A stretch of DNA of 64,000 nucleotides. Origin: Verrucomicrobiota bacterium (GTDB lineage: Bacteria; Verrucomicrobiota; Verrucomicrobiia; Opitutales; Opitutaceae). A program made the position numbers and the translations under genes. This document shows, piece by piece, positions 51,420 to 60,250 of this stretch (its first letter is position 1; each line of letters opens with the position of its first letter). Where the stretch lies: assembly GCA_023457715.1 (NCBI GenBank), contig JAEWKR010000187.1, positions 32,139-96,138 of the forward strand, given 5' to 3'. The notes below the pieces were generated by a model. It was not told the DNA's origin. It searched no databases and worked only from the letters and a program-made list of their open reading frames with translations.

Positions 51420-53507
51420 ATGAAAGATTATGCCTCTGCGGACCTGAGAAACTTCGCCGTCCTGGGCCACGCGTCGGCCGGCAAAACCATGCTGACGGAG
51501 GCGATGCTGGCCTGCTCCGGACGCATCGGTCGGATGGGCTCCATCGCGGCCGGCACCACCGCTTCGGATTACCACGACAGCGAACGGAAGCACCAGATTT
51601 CCGTGCACGCCTCCCTCCTGCACACGGAGTGGATGGGCCGGAAACTCAACATCCTGGATTGCCCCGGCTACGTTGATTTCATCAGCGAAGGCCTCGGGGC
51701 CATGCGCGTGGGCGATTTCGCGCTGATCGTGATCAACGCCGCGCATGGGATTGGAATCGGCGCCGATGCAGCGTGGGATTACGCCACGCGTTTCGGGCTG
51801 CCGAAGATCGTCGTCATCAACGGGCTCGACAAGCCGAACGTCGATTTCGACCGGGTCCTGGAAGACACGCGCGCGCATTTCGGCAAGAATGTCTTCCCCC
51901 TCGCGCTCCCCTTGAACGCCGGCCCCGGGTTCTCGCATACGCTCGACGTGATGCGCAACGAACTGGTCACCTACACGCCCGGCGGGAACGGCAAGTACAC
52001 GGAGACCCCTGCCGGAGCGTTGACCGAACGGGTGCAGCAGCTGCATCGGGAGCTCATCGAGTACGTCGCGGAGTCGGACGACACCCTGATGGAAAAATTC
52101 TTCGAGAAGGGTCAGCTCACGGAGGAGGAGTTGCGGGCCGGACTGCACAAGGCGGAGCAGAACCAGGTGTTCGTGCCGCTCTTCCCGGTGTCGGCGGAGA
52201 CCAACGTGGGGGTCACGCGTCTGATGGACTTCATCGCCAAGTACGGGTCGTCCCCGCTCGATCGGGCCAAGGTCCCGGCCACGGACGCGAGCGGTCTGCC
52301 GGGGGATGTGAACCTGGAGCAGCCGGAGCCGGTCGCGTACATCTTCAAGACCATGAACGAGCCGGGCGTGGGTGAACTGTCGCTTTTCCGGCTCTACTCC
52401 GGCACGCTGCGCTCCGGCGACGAGCTGCAGAACACCCGTCGGAATGCGACCGAAAGGATGGGCCAGTTGTACGCGCTGTGTGGTCACGAACGCACACCCG
52501 TGACGCTGCTGCGCGCCGGCGACCTCGGCGCCGTCGTCAAACTACGCGAGACCCATACGGGCGACACGCTGTGCAGTCCGAAGCTGCAGGTCGTCCTGCC
52601 GAAAGTGGAATATCCGGCCCCCAACATCCACGCCGCGCTCCGGTTGCGCACGAAGGGCGACGAGGACAAACTGGCGGTCGGTCTGGCCACGCTGCACCAG
52701 GAGGACCCCACGTTTCACTACCGCGTGGATGACGAAATCCACCAGACGATCGTTTCCGGGCAGGGCGAAATCCACCTGCAGGTGATCGTGGAACGCCTCC
52801 GGCGGCGGTTCGGGGTGACCGTGGAGTTGGAGGAGCCGCACATCCCGTATCGCGAGACCATCCGCGGGCGTGGCGAATCCAGGTACCGGCACAAGAAGCA
52901 GACCGGCGGTGCCGGGCAGTTCGCCGAGGTGTGGTTGCGCGTCGAGCCCGGATCCCGGGACAGCGGCGTCGATTTCCGGCAGACGCTCGTGGGGACAAAC
53001 GTGGACCGGGTGTTCGTTCCCTCCGTGGAGAAAGGCGTTCAGACCGCCTGCCGGGAAGGTATCCTGGGCGGATTTCGGGTGACCGACGTGAAGACCGAAT
53101 TTTTCGACGGCAAGATGCACCCGGTCGACTCCAAGGACATCGCGTTCCAGGTGGCTGGCTACCACGCCTTCAAAGAGGCGTTTCAGGCGGCGGCCCCCTG
53201 CCTGCTGGAGCCGATCTACAAGATCAGCGTCACCGTCCCGGACGACCATGTCGGCGCGGTGCTGGGCGACTTGTCGTCCCGCCGCGGTCACATCATGGGC
53301 GTCGAGAGCGACGGCCATTTTCAAATCGTGCACGCGCAGGTCCCGCAGAAGGAGTTGTTCCACTACAGCACCGTGGTGCGCTCCCTGACCGGCGGTCGCG
53401 GGCGTCACGCCGAGGAATTCAGCCACTATGCCGAGGTCCCGGCCGAGAACGTGCAGAAGGTTTTGGCAGAACGTGTGAAGAGAGGGAATGAGGGAGCGAG
53501 GGACTGA
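51420..53507 (+). CDS. Elongation factor G-like translational GTPase (FusA2-type)
   Basis: 695 aa from ATG 51420. G1 is GHASAGKT (16-23), G3 is DCPGYVDF (80-87) and G4 is NGLD (134-137). Canonical G4 is NKxD and canonical G3 has His after PG, which here is Tyr. The Tyr is known in FusA2-type paralogues; the Gly in place of Lys in G4 is unusual. EF-G domains II-V are present (GQGEIHLQVIVERLRRR, HKKQTGGAGQFAEV). It may have a non-canonical role, such as in stress or ribosome recycling. C-terminal nine residues (VKRGNEGARD) run into a GAGTGAGG array. Confidence 0.9.
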   Translation: MKDYASADLRNFAVLGHASAGKTMLTEAMLACSGRIGRMGSIAAGTTASDYHDSERKHQISVHASLLHTEWMGRKLNILDCPGYVDFISEGLGAMRVGDFALIVINAAHGIGIGADAAWDYATRFGLPKIVVINGLDKPNVDFDRVLEDTRAHFGKNVFPLALPLNAGPGFSHTLDVMRNELVTYTPGGNGKYTETPAGALTERVQQLHRELIEYVAESDDTLMEKFFEKGQLTEEELRAGLHKAEQNQVFVPLFPVSAETNVGVTRLMDFIAKYGSSPLDRAKVPATDASGLPGDVNLEQPEPVAYIFKTMNEPGVGELSLFRLYSGTLRSGDELQNTRRNATERMGQLYALCGHERTPVTLLRAGDLGAVVKLRETHTGDTLCSPKLQVVLPKVEYPAPNIHAALRLRTKGDEDKLAVGLATLHQEDPTFHYRVDDEIHQTIVSGQGEIHLQVIVERLRRRFGVTVELEEPHIPYRETIRGRGESRYRHKKQTGGAGQFAEVWLRVEPGSRDSGVDFRQTLVGTNVDRVFVPSVEKGVQTACREGILGGFRVTDVKTEFFDGKMHPVDSKDIAFQVAGYHAFKEAFQAAAPCLLEPIYKISVTVPDDHVGAVLGDLSSRRGHIMGVESDGHFQIVHAQVPQKELFHYSTVVRSLTGGRGRHAEEFSHYAEVPAENVQKVLAERVKRGNEGARD

Positions 53508-53606
53508 GGGGAAAGGCCGCGGGCGGTACCGCCCGTCCCACTCCCTCACTCCCTCACTCCCTTACTCCCTCATTCCCTTACTCCCTCACTCCCTCACTCC
53601 CTTTCC
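53484..53606. repeat. GAGTGAGG array with inverted partner
   Basis: The first arm 53484-53511 begins inside the coding end of the EF-G-like gene. The inverse arm is 53535-53606 (CTCACTCCCTCATTCC). Gap of about 25 bases. Confidence 0.86.
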
Positions 53607-53619
53607 TACCCCTTGTTCC

Positions 53620-53850
53620 ATGACAACCTGGAAGATTGAGATCACTGAGCCGCACAGCGGCGAACTCGGCGAGGCCGTGCTCCACGAGGATCACGGCTAC
53701 GCCTTCGAGGAGTATACCTACGAAGCCGGTCATCGCATGGAAGTCGCGGTGCACGACACCCATGACAGTCACTGGCATATCTTCACCGACATGGATTCCG
53801 GGCACCGCATCAAGATTCCGCCTGAGAAGTACCGCGTGCTAACCGCCTGA
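53620..53850 (+). CDS. Small conserved hypothetical protein
   Basis: 76 aa from ATG 53620, rich in His and acidic residues (MEVAVHDTHDSHWHIFTDMDSGHRIK). Contains no signal peptide. A metal-binding role is possible but not shown. Gene lies just downstream of the EF-G gene with a repeat array between. Confidence 0.68.
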   Translation: MTTWKIEITEPHSGELGEAVLHEDHGYAFEEYTYEAGHRMEVAVHDTHDSHWHIFTDMDSGHRIKIPPEKYRVLTA

Positions 53851-53966
53851 GCGCACACCGACGGGACACCGCGGCGCGGCGCGCTTCGCGCAACTCCGTG
53901 ACGCGGGCTGCGGAGCATGTCGTCCTGCTTCAGGCGGAACGACGTGCGCCGCGCGTCTCGCCTCGC

Positions 53967-54290
53967 TCAAACCCCAAACGAGGTCGGGCTTCGCTGCTCG
54001 GTTCCGCCCATGCCGCGGAGCTGCCGGTCGATCCGTGGAGTCACCGCGGGATCGTCATCCGGGTCGACCCGCGCGGGGTCGGCGGGGATGTGGTCCCGCA
54101 CCGCGCCGGATCGCTTGTTCTTGGCGGTCACCAGTCCGGCGTTCAGCTGCCGCTCCGCCTCCAGCCAAATATCGACGTCACTGCCTTCCGGGCAGCCCCG
54201 TTCGCGCCACAGCTCGTGGGCCAGCGCGGTAATCTGTTCCTGCGTCGCGGGCCGAAGCGCCGCTCCTGGGTTGGATTGCCTGGAATTCAT
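53967..54290 (-). CDS. DUF2934 protein, longer paralogue
   Basis: 107 aa. DUF2934 core QITALAHELWRERGCPEGSDVDIWLEAERQL, slightly over half identical in the core to the protein at 50947. The C-terminal half is polar with several Asp and Pro. Function unknown. The gap 53851-53966 holds only short GC-rich stretches. Confidence 0.85.
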   Translation of the reverse strand: MNSRQSNPGAALRPATQEQITALAHELWRERGCPEGSDVDIWLEAERQLNAGLVTAKNKRSGAVRDHIPADPARVDPDDDPAVTPRIDRQLRGMGGTEQRSPTSFGV

Positions 54291-54472
54291 TGCGGAACCT
54301 ACGCCCGCGCAGGCGGAAACGCCATGGGAGCAAGCCCGGTTTTGGCCATAGGGCCGGGGTCCCGCCTTTGCTTCGCGCGCATTCCCGCCCCTCTGCGGCA
54401 AAAATCGGAACCGGGGGAGGAAACGTGGGTCGCTCGGACCGCCCACCCTGTTGCGGCTCAACGTCCAACGCC

Positions 54473-55138
54473 ATGACGCCCGCCCCGCGCGCTTCCTCTT
54501 CCCGCACGACCGGTCGCGTGACCTGCCCGGTTTGCGCGCGTGTGCACCGCGTGGTCCCGCTGCGGCTCGGCGAGCGGGCCTTGTGCGTCGCGTGCGGGAC
54601 GACGCTCCCGGGCGGGGGATCAAAGGGGAGTCGCGGGCTTTGCTACACGGCGACGGCGTTGATCCTGGCAGTACCGGCTGTGCTTTTTCCCGTCGTTTCC
54701 GTCGACAAGTTCGGCGCGGCCAGTGCGAGCTACCTCTGGACCGGCGCACAGGCGCTCTGGAACGACGGCATGCCGCTGCTCGCGGTCTGGGTGGCCCTGT
54801 GTGGGATCATCATTCCCCTGGGTTTGCTCGTCACGCTGGTCCTGGTGTCTGTCACCCGCCTTGTGGCCGAACGCGCCGCGCGTGCCGCGACGCCGCCCGG
54901 GGATGCGGACGCTGCCGGACTCGACCCGCAGAGTCCGTTCCTCTGGGCCCGGTTGGCGCACGCGTTTCAGCACTGGTCCATGCCCGAGGTGCATGTGCTC
55001 GCGGTCCTGATCGCCTTCATCAAGATCGGCGTGCTGGTCAATGTGGAGCCGGGAGCGGGACTCTGGTTTTATGCCGCGATGGCCGTCGCCCTCCTGCTGG
55101 CCTGGCGGAACACCGACCTGGAGGCGGTCCTCCCATGA
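54473..55138 (+). CDS. PqiA-like membrane protein, first half
   Basis: 221 aa. A zinc ribbon (CPVCARVH and CVACGTTLP) precedes four hydrophobic helices, as in the first half of PqiA. Its stop overlaps the ATG of the second half (ATGA at 55135). PqiA with PqiB (MCE) forms a lipid-transport system in the envelope. Confidence 0.85.
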   Translation: MTPAPRASSSRTTGRVTCPVCARVHRVVPLRLGERALCVACGTTLPGGGSKGSRGLCYTATALILAVPAVLFPVVSVDKFGAASASYLWTGAQALWNDGMPLLAVWVALCGIIIPLGLLVTLVLVSVTRLVAERAARAATPPGDADAAGLDPQSPFLWARLAHAFQHWSMPEVHVLAVLIAFIKIGVLVNVEPGAGLWFYAAMAVALLLAWRNTDLEAVLP

Positions 55139-55716
55139 CACCGGCCGCCGCAGCGCTCTCTCCCGACGTCCGCGGGTTCGGCAAGGATCATCGGCGCTCC
55201 GCCGCGTTCCTCGTTGCCGCCACCGTGATGCTGGTGCCGGCCAACGTCCTCCCGATCATGAGCACGCACCTGCCCGGAGCGACGCGCACGGATACGATTC
55301 TTTCCGGTATCCTGGGCCTGATGGAGGACGGGTCGTGGGGCATCGCGGCCGTGGTTTTCGCGGCCAGCATTGCGGTGCCGCTGATGAAGATCGTGGGATT
55401 GTCGGTGCTCCTGCGGGCGGCGAGCCGCCGGCAATCCGCCGGGGTGCGCGGGGCGTCCACGTCGCTTCCGCCCCAACGCCTGCGCCAGTACGCGAAATTG
55501 TACGCGACCCTCGACTTCATCGGGCGGTGGTCGATGCTCGACATCTTTCTCGTGGCCTTTCTGAGCGGCGCGGTGCAGTTCGGCAATTTCGCGCAGGTGC
55601 TCCCCGGAGCGGGCGCGCTCGCCTTCGCCGCCGCCGTCGTGCTGACGATGCTCGCGACCGACGCCTTCGACCCGCATACCCTCGGCGCCACGGAGGAGGA
55701 TCCCGCTCATGAGTGA
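55135..55716 (+). CDS. PqiA-like membrane protein, second half
   Basis: 193 aa. Four hydrophobic segments with LVPANVLPIMSTHLPG and GRWSMLDIFLVAFLSGAVQFG, matching the PqiA C-terminal repeat. No zinc ribbon is visible. Encoded separately from the first half, unlike E. coli PqiA. Confidence 0.86.
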   Translation: MTPAAAALSPDVRGFGKDHRRSAAFLVAATVMLVPANVLPIMSTHLPGATRTDTILSGILGLMEDGSWGIAAVVFAASIAVPLMKIVGLSVLLRAASRRQSAGVRGASTSLPPQRLRQYAKLYATLDFIGRWSMLDIFLVAFLSGAVQFGNFAQVLPGAGALAFAAAVVLTMLATDAFDPHTLGATEEDPAHE

Positions 55717-56632
55717 ACCCGCCACCCCTCGCATCACCCGACGTCCCGGACTTCCGCTGATCTGGGTGGTTCCGTTGATCGCCCTGGCCATCGCCGGGTG
55801 GATGGTCGCGCGGCAATTCCAGAACCACGGCCCCGAGATCACGATCGAGTTCGACAACGCCGCGGGACTGGCCGCCGGCAAGTCCGTGCTCGAGCACAAA
55901 GGGGTCGTGGTCGGCCAGGTGCGCGAGGTGACGCTCCAACCCGATCTGGCGACGGTGCGCGTGCTCGTGCGGCTGACCAAGCATGCCGGCTCTCTCGCAC
56001 GCGAAGGGTCCCTCTTCTGGGTCGTCCAGCCCGAGGTGAGCTTTTCCGGCGTGCGCGGCCTGGAGACGCTGCTGACCGGAGTGCGGCTGCAGGTCCGCCC
56101 CGGGACCGGAGCCCCCGTTTCCACCTTCAAGGGTCTGCCCAAACCCCCCATCATCGACGAACCCGGAGCCGGGCGCGCCTTCGTCCTCCGCACGGAGAAA
56201 TTGAGCGGCCTGACCGCTGGCTCACCGGTCCTGTACCGCGACGTCAAGGTCGGCATGGTGGAAAGCACCCGCCTCGCCGAGGACGCCACCGCGGCCATCC
56301 TCCGGATCCGGATCCAAACGCCCTATGTGGACCTGGTGCGCACGAACACCCGGTTCTGGAACATCAGCGGCCTGTCGGTGAAACTCGGCCTGAGCGGGGC
56401 GGAGGTGCGCAGCCCGACCCTCCAATCCCTCGTGGCCGGGGGCATCAGCTTTGCCAGTCCCGACCGCCCGGACGTCGCGCCGCCCGCGCTGGAGAACACG
56501 GAATTCCACCTCGCCGCCGATGCGGAGAAGGAGTGGCTGCAATGGGTGCCGCGCATTCCGATCACCCCGATCGAGACCGGACCGCAGGAAGTGAGAAAAG
56601 GCGCCGAGGCGGTGACGGACCTGGTGAAGTGA
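55709..56632 (+). CDS. MCE-domain (PqiB/MlaD-like) protein
   Basis: 307 aa. N-terminal transmembrane helix (PLIWVVPLIALAIAGWMVA), MCE domain beginning GPEITIEFDNAAGLAAGKSVLEHKG, and a second partial MCE-like region from ~150 (RTEKLSGLTAGSPVLYRDVKVG). E. coli PqiB is about 546 aa with three MCE domains, so this is a short two-MCE version. Overlaps the preceding gene by 8 bases. PqiC lipoprotein is not in view. Confidence 0.86.
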   Translation: MSEPATPRITRRPGLPLIWVVPLIALAIAGWMVARQFQNHGPEITIEFDNAAGLAAGKSVLEHKGVVVGQVREVTLQPDLATVRVLVRLTKHAGSLAREGSLFWVVQPEVSFSGVRGLETLLTGVRLQVRPGTGAPVSTFKGLPKPPIIDEPGAGRAFVLRTEKLSGLTAGSPVLYRDVKVGMVESTRLAEDATAAILRIRIQTPYVDLVRTNTRFWNISGLSVKLGLSGAEVRSPTLQSLVAGGISFASPDRPDVAPPALENTEFHLAADAEKEWLQWVPRIPITPIETGPQEVRKGAEAVTDLVK

Positions 56633-56646
56633 CGTGGCAGGCGGGG

Positions 56647-56730
56647 GGTGGTTTTGGGTTTTGGGTTTTGAGTTTTGGGTTTTGGGTTTTTTGGGTTGGG
56701 CGTAACGCCGGCTTCAGCCGGTTCTCAGGG
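56647..56730. repeat. GGTTTTG array followed by GGCTTCAGCCGG dispersed repeat
   Basis: 56647-56699 repeats GGTTTTGGGTTTTGAG (single arm). 56707-56730 (GCCGGCTTCAGCCGG plus TTCTCAGGG) matches 45902-45925. Fills the gap before the DUF2231 pair. Confidence 0.82.
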
Positions 56731-56834
56731 GCTTCAGCGTTTCAGCGTTTCCGATCCCCGCGATCGGCGCCCCCCACATGCCATGCGGAACCCATTGCGC
56801 CGGCGGAACACTGTGCGAGTGAACCCCGTGTGAC

Positions 56835-57356
56835 GTGAAACCCATCGAAATCCTGCAGGGAAAGTGGCTGGGACACCCGCTGCATCCCGCGATTGTGCAC
56901 GTGCCGATCGGGCTGTGGATCGTCGCGTTCCTCCTGGACCTGATAAACCGCAACCATGCGACGGCAGGCACCACCGAACACCTGGCGGTGTACTGCGTGA
57001 TCGGCGGACTGCTCGGGGCGCTGGCGGCAGTGCCCACCGGTGCCGCGGACTGGGCACCGATCAAGAAGGAGAAACCCGCGTGGAAACTCGGCCTCTACCA
57101 CATGAGCCTCAACCTGCTCGCGGCAATCGTCTGGGCCGCCAATCTCGGACTTCGCTGGAAAGCGTTGCCCACGGCGGATCCGGTGACACCCGCCATCCTG
57201 CTCACGTCAGCGGCCGGAACCGCGCTCATCCTGCTCAGCGGCTACATCGGCTCCAGAATGGTGTTCGCGCATGGCGTCAGTGTGGCCCGGCACAGCAAAG
57301 ACAAACTTCGCCGGCGGGCCGAACGCGCCGGCGCCCGCGTGCCCGCGAAGGACTAA
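56835..57356 (+). CDS. DUF2231 membrane protein
   Basis: 173 aa from GTG 56835. Four hydrophobic helices; the DUF2231 segment GHPLHPAIVHVPIGLWIVAF opens the protein. Function unknown; heme-adjacent roles have been suggested for relatives. Followed 4 bases later by a paralogue fused to a Rieske domain. Confidence 0.85.
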   Translation: MKPIEILQGKWLGHPLHPAIVHVPIGLWIVAFLLDLINRNHATAGTTEHLAVYCVIGGLLGALAAVPTGAADWAPIKKEKPAWKLGLYHMSLNLLAAIVWAANLGLRWKALPTADPVTPAILLTSAAGTALILLSGYIGSRMVFAHGVSVARHSKDKLRRRAERAGARVPAKD

Positions 57357-57360
57357 TCCC

Positions 57361-58182
57361 ATGACTGCGCTGAAGGAAGTGATGGAAGGAAAGCCGGTGC
57401 GTTCACCGCTGCATCCCGCGCTCGTGCATCTGCCGATTGCGCTGTTTCCGATTTCCGTGGTGTTGGACGTCCTCAGCCGGGTGTGGGACTCGACCGACGC
57501 CCCTCTGGTCGAGGCCGCCTTCATCAGCCTCGTCGCCGGCCTGGCCACCGCGCTCCTCGCCGCCGTGTTCGGCTTCGTCGACTACTCCGACATCCGTGAC
57601 GATCATCCCGCCAAGAAGACCGCCACCGCACATCTCATCCTGAATCTGATTGCAGTCGGGCTGTTCGCCGGGAGCGCCGGGCTGCGGTTCGGGGCCTTGG
57701 ACGAACCGGCGGTGGGGACGCTGCCGCTCGTCGTGTCGCTCGCCGGCCTGGCGGTCCTTGGGTACAGTGGCTTTCTCGGCGGCAAGCTCGTTTACGACGA
57801 GGGTATCGGCGTCGGGCGTCATCGCCAGCGCACCCGCGCCCTGCCGCCGACCATCGTGGTTAAATCGAAAGCGGGCGAACCGTTGGCGGTGGCGAAAGAG
57901 ACGGAGCTGAGGGAAGGCGAGACCCTCCGGGTGGAGGTGGACGGAGTGGCCATGACCCTCGCGCGCGTCGAAGGACGCGTCTGCGCCGTCCAGGATTTTT
58001 GCACGCACCGCTACGCGCCCTTGTCCGAAGGCCAGGTCAAAGGCTGCGAAGTGACCTGTCCCTGGCACCGTTCGCGCTTCGATCTGCGCACGGGCAAAGT
58101 CACCGCCGGGCCCGCGAAAGTGGACCTCCGCACGTTCAAGGCGGAGTCGCGCGACGGCAAGATCTGGGTGTCGGCCAAGTAG
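57361..58182 (+). CDS. DUF2231-Rieske fusion protein
   Basis: 273 aa. Residues 1-155 repeat the DUF2231 fold (SPLHPALVHLPIALFPISV). Residues ~165-273 form a Rieske 2Fe-2S domain with ligands Cys214, His216, Cys233 and His236 (CTH and CPWH). The C-terminal Rieske fold could transfer electrons at the membrane; fused DUF2231 suggests a membrane redox role. Coupled with the preceding DUF2231 gene. Confidence 0.88.
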   Translation: MTALKEVMEGKPVRSPLHPALVHLPIALFPISVVLDVLSRVWDSTDAPLVEAAFISLVAGLATALLAAVFGFVDYSDIRDDHPAKKTATAHLILNLIAVGLFAGSAGLRFGALDEPAVGTLPLVVSLAGLAVLGYSGFLGGKLVYDEGIGVGRHRQRTRALPPTIVVKSKAGEPLAVAKETELREGETLRVEVDGVAMTLARVEGRVCAVQDFCTHRYAPLSEGQVKGCEVTCPWHRSRFDLRTGKVTAGPAKVDLRTFKAESRDGKIWVSAK

Positions 58183-58216
58183 CGTCGATCGGTCAGCGAT
58201 CAGCCAAGCGCTTTCA

Positions 58217-58297
58217 AAGGGAGTAAGGGAGTGAGGGAAAAAGGGGACGCTGCCCCCACCCCTCATTCCCTCACTCCCCCACTCCCTCACTCCCTTC
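58217..58297. repeat. GAGTGAGG array with inverted partner
   Basis: 58217-58238 repeats GAGTAAGGGAGTGAGGG and 58258-58296 holds the inverse (CTCATTCCCTCACTCC). It lies between the Rieske stop and the glycine-zipper stop, that is between converging genes. Confidence 0.86.
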
Positions 58298-58813
58298 TCA
58301 CCGCCAGTGCGCGGGTACGAAAGCGTAGCCGGCGCCCTGATTCTGCCAGTGAGCGGCGACGTAGCGCGTGCTGCCCGGAGGCGGGATCTCCCAGTGACCC
58401 GGGATCCACATGTACGCGCCACCGTCGAACGACCAGTAACCCTGGATCCAGACCGCGTTCGCGGCCGGGGCCGGAGTGATGACGTCGGCGGGGGCGGGCG
58501 GCGGCGGCGGGACTTGCTGGACCACCCGGTACGCGCGGCGCGGAGCCGGTCCATTCGGGTCGTACACGGAGCCGCGCTCATGATCGACGTTGTTGCCGAT
58601 CGTGCCGCCGGCAAGCGCGCCGGCCGCACCACCGATCAACGCGCCACCGAGGGCGTTGCCGCTGCCGCTGTTGTGGCCAATGATCGCACCGGCCAGGGCG
58701 CCGAGCGCGCCACCGGTCACGGCACCTTGCTGGGTGTTGGGCCCCGTGCCTACGCAGCCGCTCAGCAGAGCGGCCGCCGCCAGAACGGGAGCCAGGAGAA
58801 CCTTTTTACGCAT
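58298..58813 (-). CDS. Glycine-zipper lipoprotein with YXWGXW-like repeats
   Basis: 171 aa from ATG 58813. Lipobox LLSGCVG (Cys20), then a glycine zipper (GGALGALAGAIIGHNSGSG and GGALIGGAAGALAGG), a PPPPPAP linker, then three Trp-Tyr repeats (WIQGYWSFDG, YMWIPGHWE, YVAAHW). An outer-membrane-anchored structural protein is likely. Confidence 0.86.
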   Translation of the reverse strand: MRKKVLLAPVLAAAALLSGCVGTGPNTQQGAVTGGALGALAGAIIGHNSGSGNALGGALIGGAAGALAGGTIGNNVDHERGSVYDPNGPAPRRAYRVVQQVPPPPPAPADVITPAPAANAVWIQGYWSFDGGAYMWIPGHWEIPPPGSTRYVAAHWQNQGAGYAFVPAHWR

Positions 58814-58839
58814 GATGTGGAAAACGTGCCGGAGGGCGC

Positions 58840-59457
58840 TTACCAGCGGTGCCCGCGGTGGCCACGGTGGCCTCCGCCGCGATGATGATGCCCATGGTGG
58901 TGATGACCGCCGCCCCAGCCGCGATAGTAGCCAAAGCCGAGACTGACGGAGACCGGCGGAGAGTAGTAGCGGGGGTAGTACCAAGGATCGTAACGATCGT
59001 AGTAAACGACCCGCGGCGACTGCTCGTAGATCACCGTCGTCGCCGGTTGCGTCACCACCGTTGCCGGCTGGGCGTACACGACCGGCGCCGGCGTCGTCGC
59101 GACGACCGGGGCGCTGGCCACGGCGGCCGACGACAGCAGCTGGTAGGCGATGGAATTCAGCTGGCCGCTGGCGTTGCGCGTCACGACCGTGATCTGGCTG
59201 GCCGTCTGGTTGATCTGTTCCACGGTGAGCCCCTGCGCCGCCGCGACCTGGGTAAGCTCACCCGGCGAGGGCAGGCGCGGGGCGAAGATCACCTGGGATG
59301 GCGGGGGTGCCTGCAGCGAGGCCGTGGATGCGGCCGCCGACGTCTCCGCGACCGGCGCGGGCGTGGGAGGCGAGGAAGGAGCGGCGGCGCTCTGGGCGCG
59401 AGCGCCGACCGTGAGGACGGCACCCGCGAGCATCACGGATAGGAGTTTTTTCTGCAT
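58840..59457 (-). CDS. Secreted His/Gly-rich protein
   Basis: 205 aa. Signal peptide at ~5-20 (ARA-QSA). Low-complexity Ala/Pro/Ser region, then a segment with tyrosines (YYDRYDPWYYPRYYSP) and a C-terminal HHHHGHHHRGGGHRGHRG tail that could bind metals. No family recognised; 26 bases from the glycine-zipper gene and on the same strand, so maybe one transcript. Confidence 0.72.
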   Translation of the reverse strand: MQKKLLSVMLAGAVLTVGARAQSAAAPSSPPTPAPVAETSAAASTASLQAPPPSQVIFAPRLPSPGELTQVAAAQGLTVEQINQTASQITVVTRNASGQLNSIAYQLLSSAAVASAPVVATTPAPVVYAQPATVVTQPATTVIYEQSPRVVYYDRYDPWYYPRYYSPPVSVSLGFGYYRGWGGGHHHHGHHHRGGGHRGHRGHRW

Positions 59458-59830
59458 GATCTTTGGAAAATAGCCCGAGTGTGACCCGACCGTAGGCGCA
59501 ATTGTGCCAGGAGAAAATACCCGGGGCCGCTGCGACGGCGGTCGGTGCGTTAACTACGAAGAACGAACGAAAAACGTTGAACGAGGTTCCGTAACCAAGG
59601 TGCTGGGACACCGGTTTACTCCAGCCTGGTGGCAGGAAGGCGAAGGCGGAAGGACCGGAGAACCCGAGGGCCCGGCTTTGTGGTTCGACTGCATGTTCGG
59701 GGTTTCGACGGCGGCCAGCGGCGGCGTATTCAAAAAGAGAGGCGGATTTTGCCGCGTCGGCCGGCCGCCGTCTCCTTTCGCCTCGCCCCCGGAGGTCGGT
59801 CCGACAATCCTCTTCACCACCCCTCCCACC
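59458..59830. other. 373-base intergenic stretch, no gene recognised
   Basis: Divergent region between the His/Gly-rich gene and the cyclic nucleotide-binding gene. An ATG-led frame extends from 59504 but its composition (WQEGEGGRTGEPEG) is unlike a protein; I take it as non-coding. No repeat array or hairpin family recognised. Promoters for both genes are expected here. Confidence 0.55.
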
Positions 59831-60250
59831 ATGGCCGACCCCACCAGCAATGTGAAAAACTACCCCGCCGGCGCGATCATCGCCGAGCAGGATTCGCCCG
59901 CGGCGGGTTGGTACGTGCTCTTGTCCGGCCGGGTCGCCGTGCTGAAAAACGGGACCCCGATCGCCGAATTCATGACCCGCGGCACCGTGTTCGGCGAGAT
60001 CAGCAGCATCCTGTCGCGGCCCCGCACCGCGCGGCTGGTCGCGGAGGAGCCGACGTCGGTCCTTTATTTCGAAGCCGATCTCGATGAGCTCGTCACGCGG
60101 TATCCCAAGGTGGCGAAGACGGTGCTCGTGAGTCTGGCCCAGCGGCTTGAACGCACGACGGAGGCGTTGTGGGTGGCGGTGCAGGGCCAGCAGAAATCGA
60201 CCGATGCGATTCTCGAATCGCTGGGCCAGTCGGGCGGGCGGATGGAATGA
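59831..60250 (+). CDS. Cyclic nucleotide-binding-domain protein
   Basis: 139 aa from ATG 59831. cNMP-binding fold at ~10-115 with YVLLSGRVAVLKNG, GTVFGEISSILSRPRTARLVA (phosphate-binding cassette-like segment) and LYFEADLDELV. No DNA-binding helix-turn-helix, so probably a stand-alone sensor. The C-terminal part is a short helix. The next gene overlaps (ATGA). Confidence 0.88.
   Translation: MADPTSNVKNYPAGAIIAEQDSPAAGWYVLLSGRVAVLKNGTPIAEFMTRGTVFGEISSILSRPRTARLVAEEPTSVLYFEADLDELVTRYPKVAKTVLVSLAQRLERTTEALWVAVQGQQKSTDAILESLGQSGGRME

Noticed and set aside
59504..59830. Extended N-terminus for the cNMP-binding protein
   Set aside because: Composition is unlike a protein, and the known fold starts near 59831.
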